From JAJDXO01 sp965207535 (lineage in GTDB: Bacteria > Pseudomonadota > Alphaproteobacteria > Rhodospirillales > UBA2165), in contig CBDBMR010000015.1 of assembly GCA_965207535.1 (NCBI GenBank), positions 186,001 to 250,000 on the forward strand: a stretch of 64,000 bases of DNA, written 5' to 3'. Under the pieces are notes generated by a model. The model was not told the DNA's origin, did not search any database, and saw only the letters and a list, made by a program, of their open reading frames with translations. Positions 25,294 to 34,757 of the stretch are shown one piece after another. Both the position numbers and the translations under genes were made by a program. Each line of letters starts with the position of its first letter. Position 1 is the stretch's first letter.

Positions 25294-27060
25294 CTAGGCC
25301 AGGGATGCCATCGCCAGGTCGTCGTCGTCGACCTCGGCCTGCTGGTTGGGCCCCAGCACGATGTCATAGTGGGCGGCGCCCGCCGGGATCATCGGATAGA
25401 CGCTCTCAAACCGGTCGACGGCCATATTCAGAAAGCACGGGCCCTCGCTCTCCAGCATGGCGATGATGGCGTCATCCACCTCGTCCGGATGGGAGGCGGT
25501 CAATGCCTCGAACCCGAATGCTTCCGCCAGCTTGACGTAATCGGGCGACCCGCTCAAATCGCACTCGGATTCGAGATTGCCGTGGAACAGTTCCTGCCAC
25601 TGGCGGATCATCCCCAGCACCTTGTTGTTCAGGTTGAGGATCTTCACCGGCAGCCGATAATTGGCGATGGTCGCCATCTCCTGGATGTTCATCAGCAGCG
25701 AGCCTTCGGAAGTGACGCAGACCACCTTGGAATCGGGATTGCCCTTCTGGACCCCCATGGCCGCCGGGACGCCGTAGCCCATGGTGCCGAGCCCGCCCGA
25801 GGTCATCCACCGGTTGGGCTGCTCGAAGAGGAGGTGCTGGGCCGCCCACATCTGGTGCTGCCCCACGTCGGTGGTGACGTGGATGTCCATTCCCCGGGTC
25901 AGTTCGTTGAGCCGGGACAAGGCGAATTGCGGCTTGATGATGTCGGGGCCCTGGTCGAACCCGTAGGAGTCCTTGGCCCGCCAGCGGTCGATCCGCGCCC
26001 ACCATTTCTTCAGCGCCGCCTTGTCGGTCTTGAGCTTCTTCTCTTTCCAGACCTTCAGCATGTCGCGGAGCACCGAGGCGCAGTCGCCGATGATCGGCAC
26101 GTCGACGGCGATGTTCTTGTTGATCGACGACGGATCGATGTCCACGTGCACCTTTTTGGACTTGGGCGAGAACTCGGTGGTATTGCCGGTCACCCGGTCG
26201 TCGAACCGGGCGCCGATGTTCACCATTACGTCGCAATGGTACATGGCCATGTTGGCTTCCAGGCTGCCGTGCATTCCCGGCATGCCGAGGAACTGCGCCC
26301 GCGACGCCGGGTAGGCGCCGAGACCCATCAAGGTCAGCGTGCAGGGATAGCCGGTGATGTCGACCAGCTCGGTCAGCAGCTTGGAGGCCCTGGGGCCGGA
26401 ATTGATCACCCCGCCGCCGGCATAGATGATCGGCTTCTTGGCCGACGCCAGCAGCTCGGCGGCTTCTTCGATGGCCTTCCTGTCGCCCCTGATCTGCGGC
26501 TTGTAAGTCTGCTTGATTTCGATCTCGTCGGGACCGACATAGGCGCCCTCGCCGAGAATGACGTCCTTCGGGATATCGACCAGCACGGGGCCCGGACGGC
26601 CGGCGGTCGCCACATGAAAGGCCTCGTGGAGGACACGCGCCAGATCATCGGTGCTCTTGACCAGGTAGTTGTGCTTTGTCGCCGGCCGGGTGATGCCCGT
26701 CGTATCGGCTTCCTGGAAGGCGTCGTTGCCGATCAGGTGGGAGGTTACCTGACCGGTCAAGCAAACGACCGGGACCGAATCCATCAGCGCGTCGACCAGG
26801 CCGGTGACCGTATTGGTGGCGCCGGGCCCGGAGGTCGCGAGCACGACACCCACCCTGCCGGTGGAGCGGGCATAGCCCTCCGCCGCATGCACGCCGCCCT
26901 GCTCGTGGGCGACGAGGATGTGTTCGGTCCGGTTCTGCTGGCCGATCTTCTCGTAGAGCGGCAGGGTCACGCCCCCCGGATAGCCGAAGACGACGTCGAC
27001 GTCCTGGTCGGCAAGGGCTTTCAAGATGATTTCGCCACCGATCATGCGTCGCGTGCTCAT
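25294..27060 (-). CDS. ilvB: Acetolactate synthase large (catalytic) subunit
   Basis: 588-residue ThDP enzyme making acetolactate from pyruvate. The N-terminal domain carries the catalytic glutamate in AHEQGGVHAAEGYARS (~48-63), the central FAD-binding domain is present, and the C-terminal ThDP domain includes LNLNNKVLGMIRQWQ. The usual metal-ligand motif G-D-G/A-S reads S-E-G-S; a glutamate variant is known in other proteobacteria, but the serine is less usual. GAGGAGAA is 5 bases before the ATG. It is first in the operon with ilvN and ilvC. Confidence 0.95.
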   Translation of the reverse strand: MSTRRMIGGEIILKALADQDVDVVFGYPGGVTLPLYEKIGQQNRTEHILVAHEQGGVHAAEGYARSTGRVGVVLATSGPGATNTVTGLVDALMDSVPVVCLTGQVTSHLIGNDAFQEADTTGITRPATKHNYLVKSTDDLARVLHEAFHVATAGRPGPVLVDIPKDVILGEGAYVGPDEIEIKQTYKPQIRGDRKAIEEAAELLASAKKPIIYAGGGVINSGPRASKLLTELVDITGYPCTLTLMGLGAYPASRAQFLGMPGMHGSLEANMAMYHCDVMVNIGARFDDRVTGNTTEFSPKSKKVHVDIDPSSINKNIAVDVPIIGDCASVLRDMLKVWKEKKLKTDKAALKKWWARIDRWRAKDSYGFDQGPDIIKPQFALSRLNELTRGMDIHVTTDVGQHQMWAAQHLLFEQPNRWMTSGGLGTMGYGVPAAMGVQKGNPDSKVVCVTSEGSLLMNIQEMATIANYRLPVKILNLNNKVLGMIRQWQELFHGNLESECDLSGSPDYVKLAEAFGFEALTASHPDEVDDAIIAMLESEGPCFLNMAVDRFESVYPMIPAGAAHYDIVLGPNQQAEVDDDDLAMASLA

Positions 27061-27232
27061 GGTGCTTCTCCTCGACCCGGCCTTCGTACGGGGCCCTCAG
27101 GTCGCTTTTCGTTATCCCAGTTTTGCGGTCCGTGCAGAGCCGGGATTTTGCAATGCAACAGACCAGAAACGAAGCGCGCCGGCGGCACGGCAAAAGCCAG
27201 CCGGCGGCGCAACGGAGGCGGAAATTAGGGCT

Positions 27233-28177
27233 TCAACGTTGCGTCGTCAACACGTTTTTTCGAATTTTTGAAAAGATTTTTTCCCGGAAACTTTCCGAAT
27301 ATTGCTCAAAAATGGTCAAATCCGCAGAAATCTGATGATTCAGCCAGGTCAATTGCCGCTTGGCGTAGTTTCGGGTGGCTTGCTGCAGGCTTGCCAACGC
27401 CTCTTCCCGGCTCGCCTCGCCCCGTATATGGCGAAGCAAATCGGGCACACCCAACGCCTTCATGGCCGGCAGCACCGGGTCGAGGTTCAGTTCGGCGAGC
27501 GCCGCCACCTCGTCGAGCGCTCCCGCCGCCAGCATCGCTTCCGCGCGCCCATCGGAGGCGGCATACAGATCGTCCCGGTCGGGCTTGAGCGCGATGACAA
27601 GGAACCGGGCATCGAGGGGCGGCGCCGGAGCCTCGGCCTGCCATTCGGAGAGTGGCCGCCCGGAGGAGAGATAGACCTCGTAGGCGCGCATCATCCGCTG
27701 CGGGTCCGAAGGCCGGATGCGGGCGGCCGTTGCCGGATCCACATCCGCCAGAAGCTTGTGAAAGGCGTCCGGGCCAGTTTCCGCGAACTTCGCCCGCGCG
27801 GTTTCGCGGCATTCATCCGAGATTTCCGGCATGTCGTTCAGGCCCTCCATCAGGGCGCGAATGTAGAGGCCGGTGCCGCCGACGATGACGGGAAGCTTGT
27901 TCGCCCCCCACGCCGCCTCGATCTCGGGGACGGCCAGTTGGAGCCATCGGCCCGCCGAGCAGACCTCCGCGGCGCCGAGTACGCCATAAAGCCGGTGGGG
28001 GGCCAGCGCCTCGTCCGCCGCGCCCGGCCGCGCGGTCAAGACCCGCAGCTCTTCATAGACCTGCATGGAATCGGCGTTGATGATCACGCCGTCGAATTCC
28101 CGGGCGATGTCGATGGCGAGGGACGACTTGCCGGACGCCGTCGGCCCGAAAATGACGATGACGGGGGCGCCCGTCAT
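27233..28177 (-). CDS. miaA: tRNA dimethylallyltransferase
   Basis: 314-residue enzyme that adds the dimethylallyl group to A37 of tRNAs reading UNN codons. The P-loop is GPTASGKSS (~10-18); the substrate loop INADSMQVYEELRVLTARP and the family segment GGTGLYIRALMEGL are intact. The start is ATG 28177 (MTGAPVIVIFG), four bases after the DUF1015 stop; a long in-frame extension upstream is only antisense-like composition. The C-terminus is normal length. It is cotranscribed with DUF1015. Confidence 0.95.
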   Translation of the reverse strand: MTGAPVIVIFGPTASGKSSLAIDIAREFDGVIINADSMQVYEELRVLTARPGAADEALAPHRLYGVLGAAEVCSAGRWLQLAVPEIEAAWGANKLPVIVGGTGLYIRALMEGLNDMPEISDECRETARAKFAETGPDAFHKLLADVDPATAARIRPSDPQRMMRAYEVYLSSGRPLSEWQAEAPAPPLDARFLVIALKPDRDDLYAASDGRAEAMLAAGALDEVAALAELNLDPVLPAMKALGVPDLLRHIRGEASREEALASLQQATRNYAKRQLTWLNHQISADLTIFEQYSESFREKIFSKIRKNVLTTQR

Positions 28178-28181
28178 GGAC

Positions 28182-29417
28182 CTAGTCCAGAACGAGAGAG
28201 ACCATGCCGTCGGCGAGCTTGGGCTCGAACCAGGTGATCTTGGGCGGCATGTCGGCTTGCGCGTCGGCCACGGCCATGAGCTCGGCGACGCTGATCGGGT
28301 AGTAGGCGAAGGCGGCGTCCCAATCGCCCGAGTCGACCCGGCGCTCCAGTTCGGCCATGCCCCGCGCGCCGCCGATGAAATCGATGCGGGGGTCGGAGCG
28401 CTGATCGGTGATGCCGAGAATGGGGCCGATGACCCGGGCATTGAACAGGCTGACATCGAGACGGTCTTCGGCGGGCGCGCCGGCAGGCACGTCGTCCTTC
28501 GGCGTCAGGCTGTACCAATTTCCCGCCAGATACATGCCGAAGGTCCGGCGGGCCTCCGGTTTCGCGGCCCCATCCCGCTTTTCGACCAGGAAAGCCTCAC
28601 CGAGGGCGGCGAGGAATGCTTCCACACTCAAGCCGTTCAGCCCCTTGACCACCCGATTGTAGTCGATGATCTGCACCTCGCTTTCGGGGAAGCTGACGAT
28701 CAGAAACCGGTCCCAGGGCCCCGCGCCGTGTTGGGCCCGCCTCGCCGCCGCGACCCGCGAGGCGGCGGCAGAGCGATGGTGCCCGTCCGCAATATAGATC
28801 ACGCCGATATCCTGGAACGCCTCGGTAATCCGGCCGATCAAATCGTCTTCGGAGACCACCCAGAGGGTATGGTCGGCCCGGCCCACGTTCTTTACTTCAT
28901 AGGCCGGCGGCGTTGCGGTGACCGAGGCGACGACATCGGACAATTCCGCGTTGTCCGCATGGGTGGTGAACACCGGGCCGGTGTGCGCATTGACCGCTTC
29001 GATCTGCTTCACCCGGTCGGTTTCCTTGTCGGGCCGGGTGGTTTCGTGCCGGCGGATGAGATTGGTCTCGTAAGCCTCCATCGAACCAGCCGCGGCGATG
29101 CCGGTCTGGACATGGCCGTCCATCTCGACCCGGTAGATGTAGTAGCCCGGATTTTCGTCCCGAACCATCACCCCGTCCGCGACCATCCTGGCCATGTTCT
29201 CGCCGCCCTTGGCATAGACCGCATCCGAGTAGACGTCGGTGCCCTCGGGCAGGTCGATCTCGGGCCTGGAAATATGAAGAAAGCTCAGCGGGTTGCCGGC
29301 GGCCATCTCCCGCGCCTCGGCGCTCGACATCACGTCGTAGGGCGGCGCGGCAATCGGCTGGGCCTTGTCCGCGGCGGGACGAAGCCCCCGAAAGGGTTGG
29401 ACGAGTTGTTCCGGCAC
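28182..29417 (-). CDS. DUF1015 family protein
   Basis: 411-residue cytoplasmic protein of the DUF1015 family, widespread in alphaproteobacteria and anaerobes and often beside D-3-phosphoglycerate dehydrogenase or serine genes. Its function is unestablished. Family segments seen are APPYDVMSSAEAR (~24-36), NPLSFLHISRPEID and IADGHHRSAAASR (~205-217). The last, with paired histidines, looks like a nucleotide or metal site. Here it is followed after 4 bases by miaA. No serine-pathway neighbours are present. Confidence 0.85.
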   Translation of the reverse strand: MPEQLVQPFRGLRPAADKAQPIAAPPYDVMSSAEAREMAAGNPLSFLHISRPEIDLPEGTDVYSDAVYAKGGENMARMVADGVMVRDENPGYYIYRVEMDGHVQTGIAAAGSMEAYETNLIRRHETTRPDKETDRVKQIEAVNAHTGPVFTTHADNAELSDVVASVTATPPAYEVKNVGRADHTLWVVSEDDLIGRITEAFQDIGVIYIADGHHRSAAASRVAAARRAQHGAGPWDRFLIVSFPESEVQIIDYNRVVKGLNGLSVEAFLAALGEAFLVEKRDGAAKPEARRTFGMYLAGNWYSLTPKDDVPAGAPAEDRLDVSLFNARVIGPILGITDQRSDPRIDFIGGARGMAELERRVDSGDWDAAFAYYPISVAELMAVADAQADMPPKITWFEPKLADGMVSLVLD

Positions 29418-29491
29418 GTTGGGTTCCTACGGTATTTTCATTCGTTTGACGGAGCGTTGTTCATATCGCGCACGCCCGCGAGACGGGAGGT

Positions 29492-30991
29492 TCAGCTCTC
29501 GCCGATCCGCAGGGCGACGAACCTCAGACCGCTCTGTCCTTCGACGAGCAGCAGAATGGACTTCCGGCCGGCCTCTTTCGCTTCCTTGATCTTTTGGTCC
29601 ACGTCCTCGGGCGAGCGCACTTCGTCCTGGCTGACCTCGACGATCACGTCGCCGGCCCGCAGGTTCTTCTCGGCGGCCGCGCCGTTGGGTTCGACACCGA
29701 CGACCACGACGCCGCGGGCTTGGTTCTTGAGGCTGAATTTCTCGCGCGCCGCCCCGTTGATCCGGGACAAGGTGATGCCAAGCTCGGCGACGGAGTGATC
29801 GCCGATTTCACCGGCATCCCGGGCCGGGTCCGCCGAGGCGACCTCCTTGTTGCCCTCATCGAGCTCTCCGACCGTCACGGTCGTGGTGATCTTCTTGCCG
29901 TCCCGCCACACCTCGACGGGGACGGCTTTGTCGATTTCGGTCTCGGCGACGATCCGCGGCAGCTTGCGCATTTCGTCCACGTCGCGGCCGGCGAACTTCA
30001 GGATTATATCGCCGGCCTTGATTTCGCCGTCTTCCGCCGGGCTTCTCTCGGTGACACTGGCGACCAATGCGCCGGACGGGCGGTCCAAACCAAGACTCTC
30101 GGCGATTTCCTCGGTCACCGGCTGAATGCGGACGCCGAGCCAGCCGCGGCGGGTGCGGCCATACTGACGGAGCTGGCTGATTACCGACTGGGCGGAGGCG
30201 GCCGGAATAGAGAAGCCGATCCCGACACTGGTGCCGGACGGCGAAAAGATGGCCGTATTGATTCCGACCACCTCGCCGGCCATGTTGAACAACGGGCCGC
30301 CGGAGTTCCCCTGGTTGATGGAGGCGTCGGTTTGGATGAAGTCATCGTAAGGGCCGGAATTGATATTGCGGCCCCGCGCGGAAACGATACCCGCTGTCAC
30401 GGTTCCACCGAGACCGAAGGGATTGCCGATCGCGACCACCCAGTCTCCCACCCGGATCGCATCGCTATCGCCAAATGGCACGGCCGGCAGAGCTTGGGCG
30501 GATTCAACCTTCAACACGGCCAGGTCGGTCTTCGGGTCGCGGCCGACGACTTCCGCCTTCAGGGTCCGGTTGTCGTGCAACGTGACGGTAATTTCATCGG
30601 CGTCTTCAATGACGTGATTGTTGGTCACGATGATCCCCGCCGCGTCGATGATGAAGCCGGAGCCCAACGACGTGGCACGGCGCTGTGGCTGTTGCGGCCG
30701 GTTGCGGTCGAAGAAGTCGCGGAAGAAAGGCTCGAAAGGCGAACCCTCGGGGAGTTGCGGCAGAATCCGCTGGCGGCCCTGCCCACGGCCGACCACCGCC
30801 GTAGTGGAAATGTTCACCACCGAGGGCAGCAGCTTCTGGGCGAGGTCGGCAAAGCTCTCCGGCGCGGCCCGTGCTTCGACACGGGGCGCAAGGGCCGTCA
30901 TCGCGATCATTGTCGTAACCAGGGCCGCAACCAGCCAAATGGTCGGAGCCGATGCGTCGGCGCGCGCCCGCGCCCGGTGCAACTTCGCCAT
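29492..30991 (-). CDS. degP: Do-family periplasmic serine protease (DegP/DegQ/MucD-like)
   Basis: Periplasmic protease-chaperone of 499 residues. An N-terminal membrane/signal segment (~18-40) precedes a trypsin-like domain with the catalytic triad H126, D156 and S230 (NQGNSGGPLF). Two PDZ domains follow, covering ~285-380 and ~400-490. The start is ATG 30991 (MAKLHRAR) rather than the longer frame to 31093, which would overlap an inverted repeat. It is downstream of hflK, hflC and the DUF2065 gene on the same strand, the usual envelope-quality-control cluster. Confidence 0.93.
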   Translation of the reverse strand: MAKLHRARARADASAPTIWLVAALVTTMIAMTALAPRVEARAAPESFADLAQKLLPSVVNISTTAVVGRGQGRQRILPQLPEGSPFEPFFRDFFDRNRPQQPQRRATSLGSGFIIDAAGIIVTNNHVIEDADEITVTLHDNRTLKAEVVGRDPKTDLAVLKVESAQALPAVPFGDSDAIRVGDWVVAIGNPFGLGGTVTAGIVSARGRNINSGPYDDFIQTDASINQGNSGGPLFNMAGEVVGINTAIFSPSGTSVGIGFSIPAASAQSVISQLRQYGRTRRGWLGVRIQPVTEEIAESLGLDRPSGALVASVTERSPAEDGEIKAGDIILKFAGRDVDEMRKLPRIVAETEIDKAVPVEVWRDGKKITTTVTVGELDEGNKEVASADPARDAGEIGDHSVAELGITLSRINGAAREKFSLKNQARGVVVVGVEPNGAAAEKNLRAGDVIVEVSQDEVRSPEDVDQKIKEAKEAGRKSILLLVEGQSGLRFVALRIGES

Positions 30992-31048
30992 CAAATCCCT
31001 ACCGCCTCCAGAACCGAATACCCACAAAATAGCCCGCTCGGGGTCGCC

Positions 31049-31076
31049 GTCAATCTTTCGCAAATCGAAGATTGAC
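31049..31076. repeat. Inverted repeat upstream of the Do protease gene
   Basis: GTCAATCTT (31049-31057) and AAGATTGAC (31068-31076) form 9-base perfect arms. CG/CG pairs extend them past a single bulged T. No T-run follows in either direction, so an operator or RNA stem in the protease leader is more likely than a terminator. Confidence 0.55.
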
Positions 31077-31177
31077 CCGGCGCCGACCGACAATGGATCG
31101 CACCACCCAAATGTGGCGGTTTAACGGCATAAGTCACGCATTTCCGGCGCTCCCATGACGTCAAATCAGCGTGAACC

Positions 31178-31363
31178 TCACTGCCTGAGGAGCCAGATGA
31201 AGCCAAGCCCCGCCACCACGGCAATGGCGCCGGCAATCCTCAACCAACCCGGCGGCGCTTCCATCACCTGACGAATGAAACGCTGCATGGCCTCGGGAAA
31301 CAAGGCGTAGAGCGCGCCTTCGATCACCAATGCCAGCGCAAGAGCCGTTAGAAGCTCAGTCAA
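31178..31363 (-). CDS. DUF2065 small inner-membrane protein
   Basis: 61-residue protein with two hydrophobic helices (~residues 3-22 and ~41-59) joined by a loop with MQRFIRQVMEAPPGWLRIAG, which matches the YjeT/DUF2065 family. It lies 18 bases after hflC and before the Do protease, a conserved order in proteobacteria. The function is not established; the linkage suggests a helper of the HflKC membrane-protease complex. Confidence 0.85.
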   Translation of the reverse strand: MTELLTALALALVIEGALYALFPEAMQRFIRQVMEAPPGWLRIAGAIAVVAGLGFIWLLRQ

Positions 31364-31381
31364 TCGCTCTCCGCCGAAGCC

Positions 31382-32266
31382 TTAGTTCGACGGCCGCTTC
31401 GCCGACCCGTCGATATTGCCGAAAAACCGGAAGAAGTCGGAATCCGGGCTCAACACCAGCGACGTCCCGTCCCCGAAGGAGGTCCCATAGGCTTCCAGGC
31501 TCCGATAGAACTCGTAGAACTCGGCATCCTGGCCGAAGGCGCGGTTCTTGGTCGAACGCGCGGTCCCTTCCCCTTGACCGCGAAGAATCTGAGACTGCCG
31601 CTGGGCATCGGCTAAAATGACCGTCCGCTCGCGGTCGGCCTCGGCACGAATTCGCAGGTTGATCTCCTGGCCTTCGGCACGATCCTTGTTCGCCTCCTGG
31701 AGCCGTTCGGACCGCATCCGGTCATAAACGTTGTTGGAAATCTCTTCGGGCAGGTCGGTCCGGCCGATCCGGACGTCGACGATCTCGATTCCGAAATCGC
31801 CGGCTGCCGCCCTCATGCGCTCGTCGATATCGTTCATGATCGTGCCCCGCTTTTCGGACAAAAGGTCGGTCAGCGGATGCAACGCAAGCACGTCACGGAC
31901 ACCGGAGTTCAAGGTCTTGCCCAACCGGTCGCGGAGACGGAACTCGTCCCGGACGGCCTGGAAGAAGATGAGCGGATCGAGAATTCGATACCGGGCGAAA
32001 GCGTTGACGTTGATCCGCTTCTGATCCGACAGCAGCACCTGCTCCGGCGGCGGATCCAATTCCAATACCCGTTTGTCGAAGAAGACCACGTTCTGAATGA
32101 ACGGCAGTTTCCAGTTGAGACCCGGGTCCTTGATCACGCGGCGGGGCTCGCCGAACTGGAGTACGATCGCTTGCTGCGCCTGATTGACCGTAAACAGGGC
32201 GCTGAAGGCCAAGACACCGAGCGCCACGACGAGAATGCCGACAATGGCAAGTGTAAGGTTCCTCAT
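31382..32266 (-). CDS. hflC: FtsH-modulating SPFH protein HflC
   Basis: 294-residue membrane-anchored SPFH-domain protein. The N-terminal helix is at ~5-25; the SPFH/band-7 domain (~25-190) is followed by a coiled coil with LQEANKDRAEGQEINLRIRAEADRERTVILADAQRQS in its repeat region. With HflK it forms the periplasm-facing cage around FtsH. It starts 3 bases after the hflK stop, so translation is coupled. Confidence 0.95.
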   Translation of the reverse strand: MRNLTLAIVGILVVALGVLAFSALFTVNQAQQAIVLQFGEPRRVIKDPGLNWKLPFIQNVVFFDKRVLELDPPPEQVLLSDQKRINVNAFARYRILDPLIFFQAVRDEFRLRDRLGKTLNSGVRDVLALHPLTDLLSEKRGTIMNDIDERMRAAAGDFGIEIVDVRIGRTDLPEEISNNVYDRMRSERLQEANKDRAEGQEINLRIRAEADRERTVILADAQRQSQILRGQGEGTARSTKNRAFGQDAEFYEFYRSLEAYGTSFGDGTSLVLSPDSDFFRFFGNIDGSAKRPSN

Positions 32267-32269
32267 TGG

Positions 32270-33409
32270 CTAGTTACTCCCCTGCTCGTCATCATCGGCG
32301 GCGGCGCGGGTCCGTCGCTGAATTTCAGGCAATGGCAGGAACGGGACGACACCGGTTCCGCCGCTTGGGCTGTCCAGGATGACCTTCTCCGTGTCCTGCA
32401 TGATTTCCTGCATCCGTTCCAGGAACAGACCCTGGCGGGTCACCTGGCGATTCTCCTTGTAGGCCTCATAGACCGACAGAAACCGTTGCGCCTCGCCTTC
32501 GGCCTCCTTGATCAGCCGTTCCTTGTAGGCGTTGGCTTCTTCGACCATCTTGGAAGCCTCGCCGCGAGCCGTGGGGACGATACGGTTCTTGTAGGCCAGG
32601 GCCTCGTTCTGAAGCCGTTCCTTGTCCTGCCGCGCCCGCTGCACTTCGTTGAAGGCGTCGATCACCTGGTTCGGCGGGTCGACCCGCAGGAACTGCACGC
32701 GCTCGACGGAAATACCGGAATTATAGGAATCGAGCACCGACTGCATCAGGTCGGACGCGCGGACGGCGATCTGTTGACGCTGGCCGGTCAGGGTATCCTG
32801 CAGCGAGGTCTGTCCGACGGCCTCACGCATGGCGCTTTCAGCCACCGCCTTCACCGTCCCCTCCGGATCACGGATATTGAACAGGAACTGACCGGAATCC
32901 TTGATCCGCCAGAACACCGTAAAGTCGGCGTCGGTGATGTTCTGATCCGACGTGATCATCAGGCTTTCTTCCGGGACGTCGCGGGTCGAGCCGCCGATGC
33001 CGGACTCGCCGGTGCCCCGGAAGCCGATGTCGGTACGGTTCTGACGGGTCACCTTGGGCGTGATCACTTGACCGATGGGCGCCGGGAACCACCAGTGAAG
33101 TCCCGACGGCTTGCGGTCGACCCACTCACCGAACAGAAGGACGACACCCTCTTCATCCGTATCGACGGTATAGATGCCGGTCAGCAGCCAAACGACGATT
33201 GCCGCCAGCACCAACATGACGAGCCGGCGTACGCCGCCGATGCCGCCCGGCATGAACTTCTTGAACCGGTCCTGGCCGCGGCGCAGCATTTCCTCGATGT
33301 CGGGCGGTTGAGGCGCTCTCGGACCGCCGCCGCCACCGCCGCCCCAGGGGCCGCCACCGCCACCTCCGCCGCCGCCCCAGGGGCCGCCGCGTTGCGTATT
33401 CGAATTCAT
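32270..33409 (-). CDS. hflK: FtsH-modulating SPFH protein HflK
   Basis: 379-residue partner of HflC. It has a glycine/proline/tryptophan-rich N-terminal tail (GGPWGGGG repeats) typical of HflK, a transmembrane helix (~residues 65-85) and an SPFH domain with coiled coil. The start is ATG 33409 (MNSNTQRGG), with AGGAGAGGG about 10 bases upstream. The longer frame to 33439 lacks a ribosome site. First of the leftward hflK-hflC-DUF2065-protease series. Confidence 0.94.
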   Translation of the reverse strand: MNSNTQRGGPWGGGGGGGGGPWGGGGGGGPRAPQPPDIEEMLRRGQDRFKKFMPGGIGGVRRLVMLVLAAIVVWLLTGIYTVDTDEEGVVLLFGEWVDRKPSGLHWWFPAPIGQVITPKVTRQNRTDIGFRGTGESGIGGSTRDVPEESLMITSDQNITDADFTVFWRIKDSGQFLFNIRDPEGTVKAVAESAMREAVGQTSLQDTLTGQRQQIAVRASDLMQSVLDSYNSGISVERVQFLRVDPPNQVIDAFNEVQRARQDKERLQNEALAYKNRIVPTARGEASKMVEEANAYKERLIKEAEGEAQRFLSVYEAYKENRQVTRQGLFLERMQEIMQDTEKVILDSPSGGTGVVPFLPLPEIQRRTRAAADDDEQGSN

Positions 33410-33580
33410 GGGATTTCGCCCTCTCCTAGATCGCGCCAATTAAGCGCATGTTGATCCGCTTTGCGTCTCGGCTTTGTGTGCCTTATATGACAGCTAGTCG
33501 GGGCGCGCAACGGAATCCAGGGCTAACTTCCCTGGCGCCGCCGCCCTTGATCGCGAATTCTTCGGAAGCCGGGAGGTTCC

Positions 33581-34738
33581 ATGGCTGAAATTACCCGCGA
33601 GACCATCCTGTCCGCGCTCGAAAACGTCGAAGATCCTGATCACGGCCAAAGCATCGTCGCGCTCGGCATGGTCGCCGGGATCCAGATCAAGGACGGTCAT
33701 GTGGCCTTCGGGATCGAGGTCGATGCGGCGCGGGGCCAGGCATTGGAGCCCATGCGGGCCGCCGCCGAAAAAGCCGTTCATGCCTTGCCGGGGGTCCTGA
33801 CGGTGACCGCGGTTCTGACCGCGGAACGCGCCGCCCCGCCGCCGCAATCCGAGCAACCGGCGGAACAGGCGCAGCAAGCGCAACAGGGGCAACAGGAGCG
33901 ACAGGGGCAAGGCGGTCTCGAACTGCCGGGTATCAATGCGATTGTCGCCGTGGCCTCGGGAAAAGGCGGCGTGGGAAAATCGACAACCGCGGTGAATTTG
34001 GCTCTCGCCATGGCCGCCGGCGGCCGCAAGGTCGGTGTCCTGGATGCGGACGTTTATGGGCCCTCCATCCCCCGCATGCTGGGCATTTCGGGCAAGCCCG
34101 ACATAACGCCCGGCGACGACGGCCGGCAACAGGTCGCGCCGATGGAAAATCACGGCATCAAGTGCATGTCGATGGGGTTCCTGGTCGACGAGGAAACCCC
34201 GATTATCTGGCGGGGACCGATGGCAACCGGCGCGCTCGAGCAATTGCTGCGCGATGTGGCCTGGGGCGAGTTGGATGCCCTTATCGTCGATCTGCCGCCC
34301 GGCACCGGCGACATTCATCTTTCGATGGCGCAGCGGGTGCCGCTCACCGGCGCCGTCGTCGTCTCGACTCCCCAGGACATCGCGCTGCTCGACGCCCGGA
34401 AGGGTCTTGGGATGTTCGAGAAAGTCAATGTGCCCGTGCTCGGCATTATCGAGAACATGAGCTATTTCGTCTGCCCCCATTGCGGAGAGCGTTCGGATAT
34501 TTTCAGTCACGGGGGTGCCAGGGCCGAAGCCGAGAAGCTGGGTGCGGCGTTCCTGGGGGAAATTCCCCTCGATATGGCAATTCGCGAGACCTCGGACGGC
34601 GGTGATCCGATTGTCGTCTCATCGCCGGATTCGCCTCACAGCCAGGCCTATCGCGACATTGCGGCCCAGGTTTGGGCGGCAATCGCGGCCATCCAATCCA
34701 GCCGAGAGGCGGGCGCGCCGCGCATCGTCATGCAATAG
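33581..34738 (+). CDS. apbC: Mrp/ApbC Fe-S cluster carrier ATPase
   Basis: 385-residue cytoplasmic P-loop ATPase that carries and transfers iron-sulfur clusters. Residues 1-~82 form a MIP18/DUF59 domain. Residues ~86-112 are a Gln/Pro-rich linker. The ATPase domain has the deviant Walker A GKGGVGKST (127-135) and the cluster-ligand pair in YFVCPHCGE. It is divergent from hflK across about 170 bases that must hold both promoters. The Gln-rich linker is long but not unusual for alphaproteobacterial members. Confidence 0.94.
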   Translation: MAEITRETILSALENVEDPDHGQSIVALGMVAGIQIKDGHVAFGIEVDAARGQALEPMRAAAEKAVHALPGVLTVTAVLTAERAAPPPQSEQPAEQAQQAQQGQQERQGQGGLELPGINAIVAVASGKGGVGKSTTAVNLALAMAAGGRKVGVLDADVYGPSIPRMLGISGKPDITPGDDGRQQVAPMENHGIKCMSMGFLVDEETPIIWRGPMATGALEQLLRDVAWGELDALIVDLPPGTGDIHLSMAQRVPLTGAVVVSTPQDIALLDARKGLGMFEKVNVPVLGIIENMSYFVCPHCGERSDIFSHGGARAEAEKLGAAFLGEIPLDMAIRETSDGGDPIVVSSPDSPHSQAYRDIAAQVWAAIAAIQSSREAGAPRIVMQ

Positions 34739-34757
34739 CGCCTGAGCCCCTAAGCCC

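Noticed and set aside
25156..27228. 690-codon open frame opposite ilvN and ilvB
   Set aside because: It is fully antisense to two clearly identified biosynthetic genes and its product has no family features.
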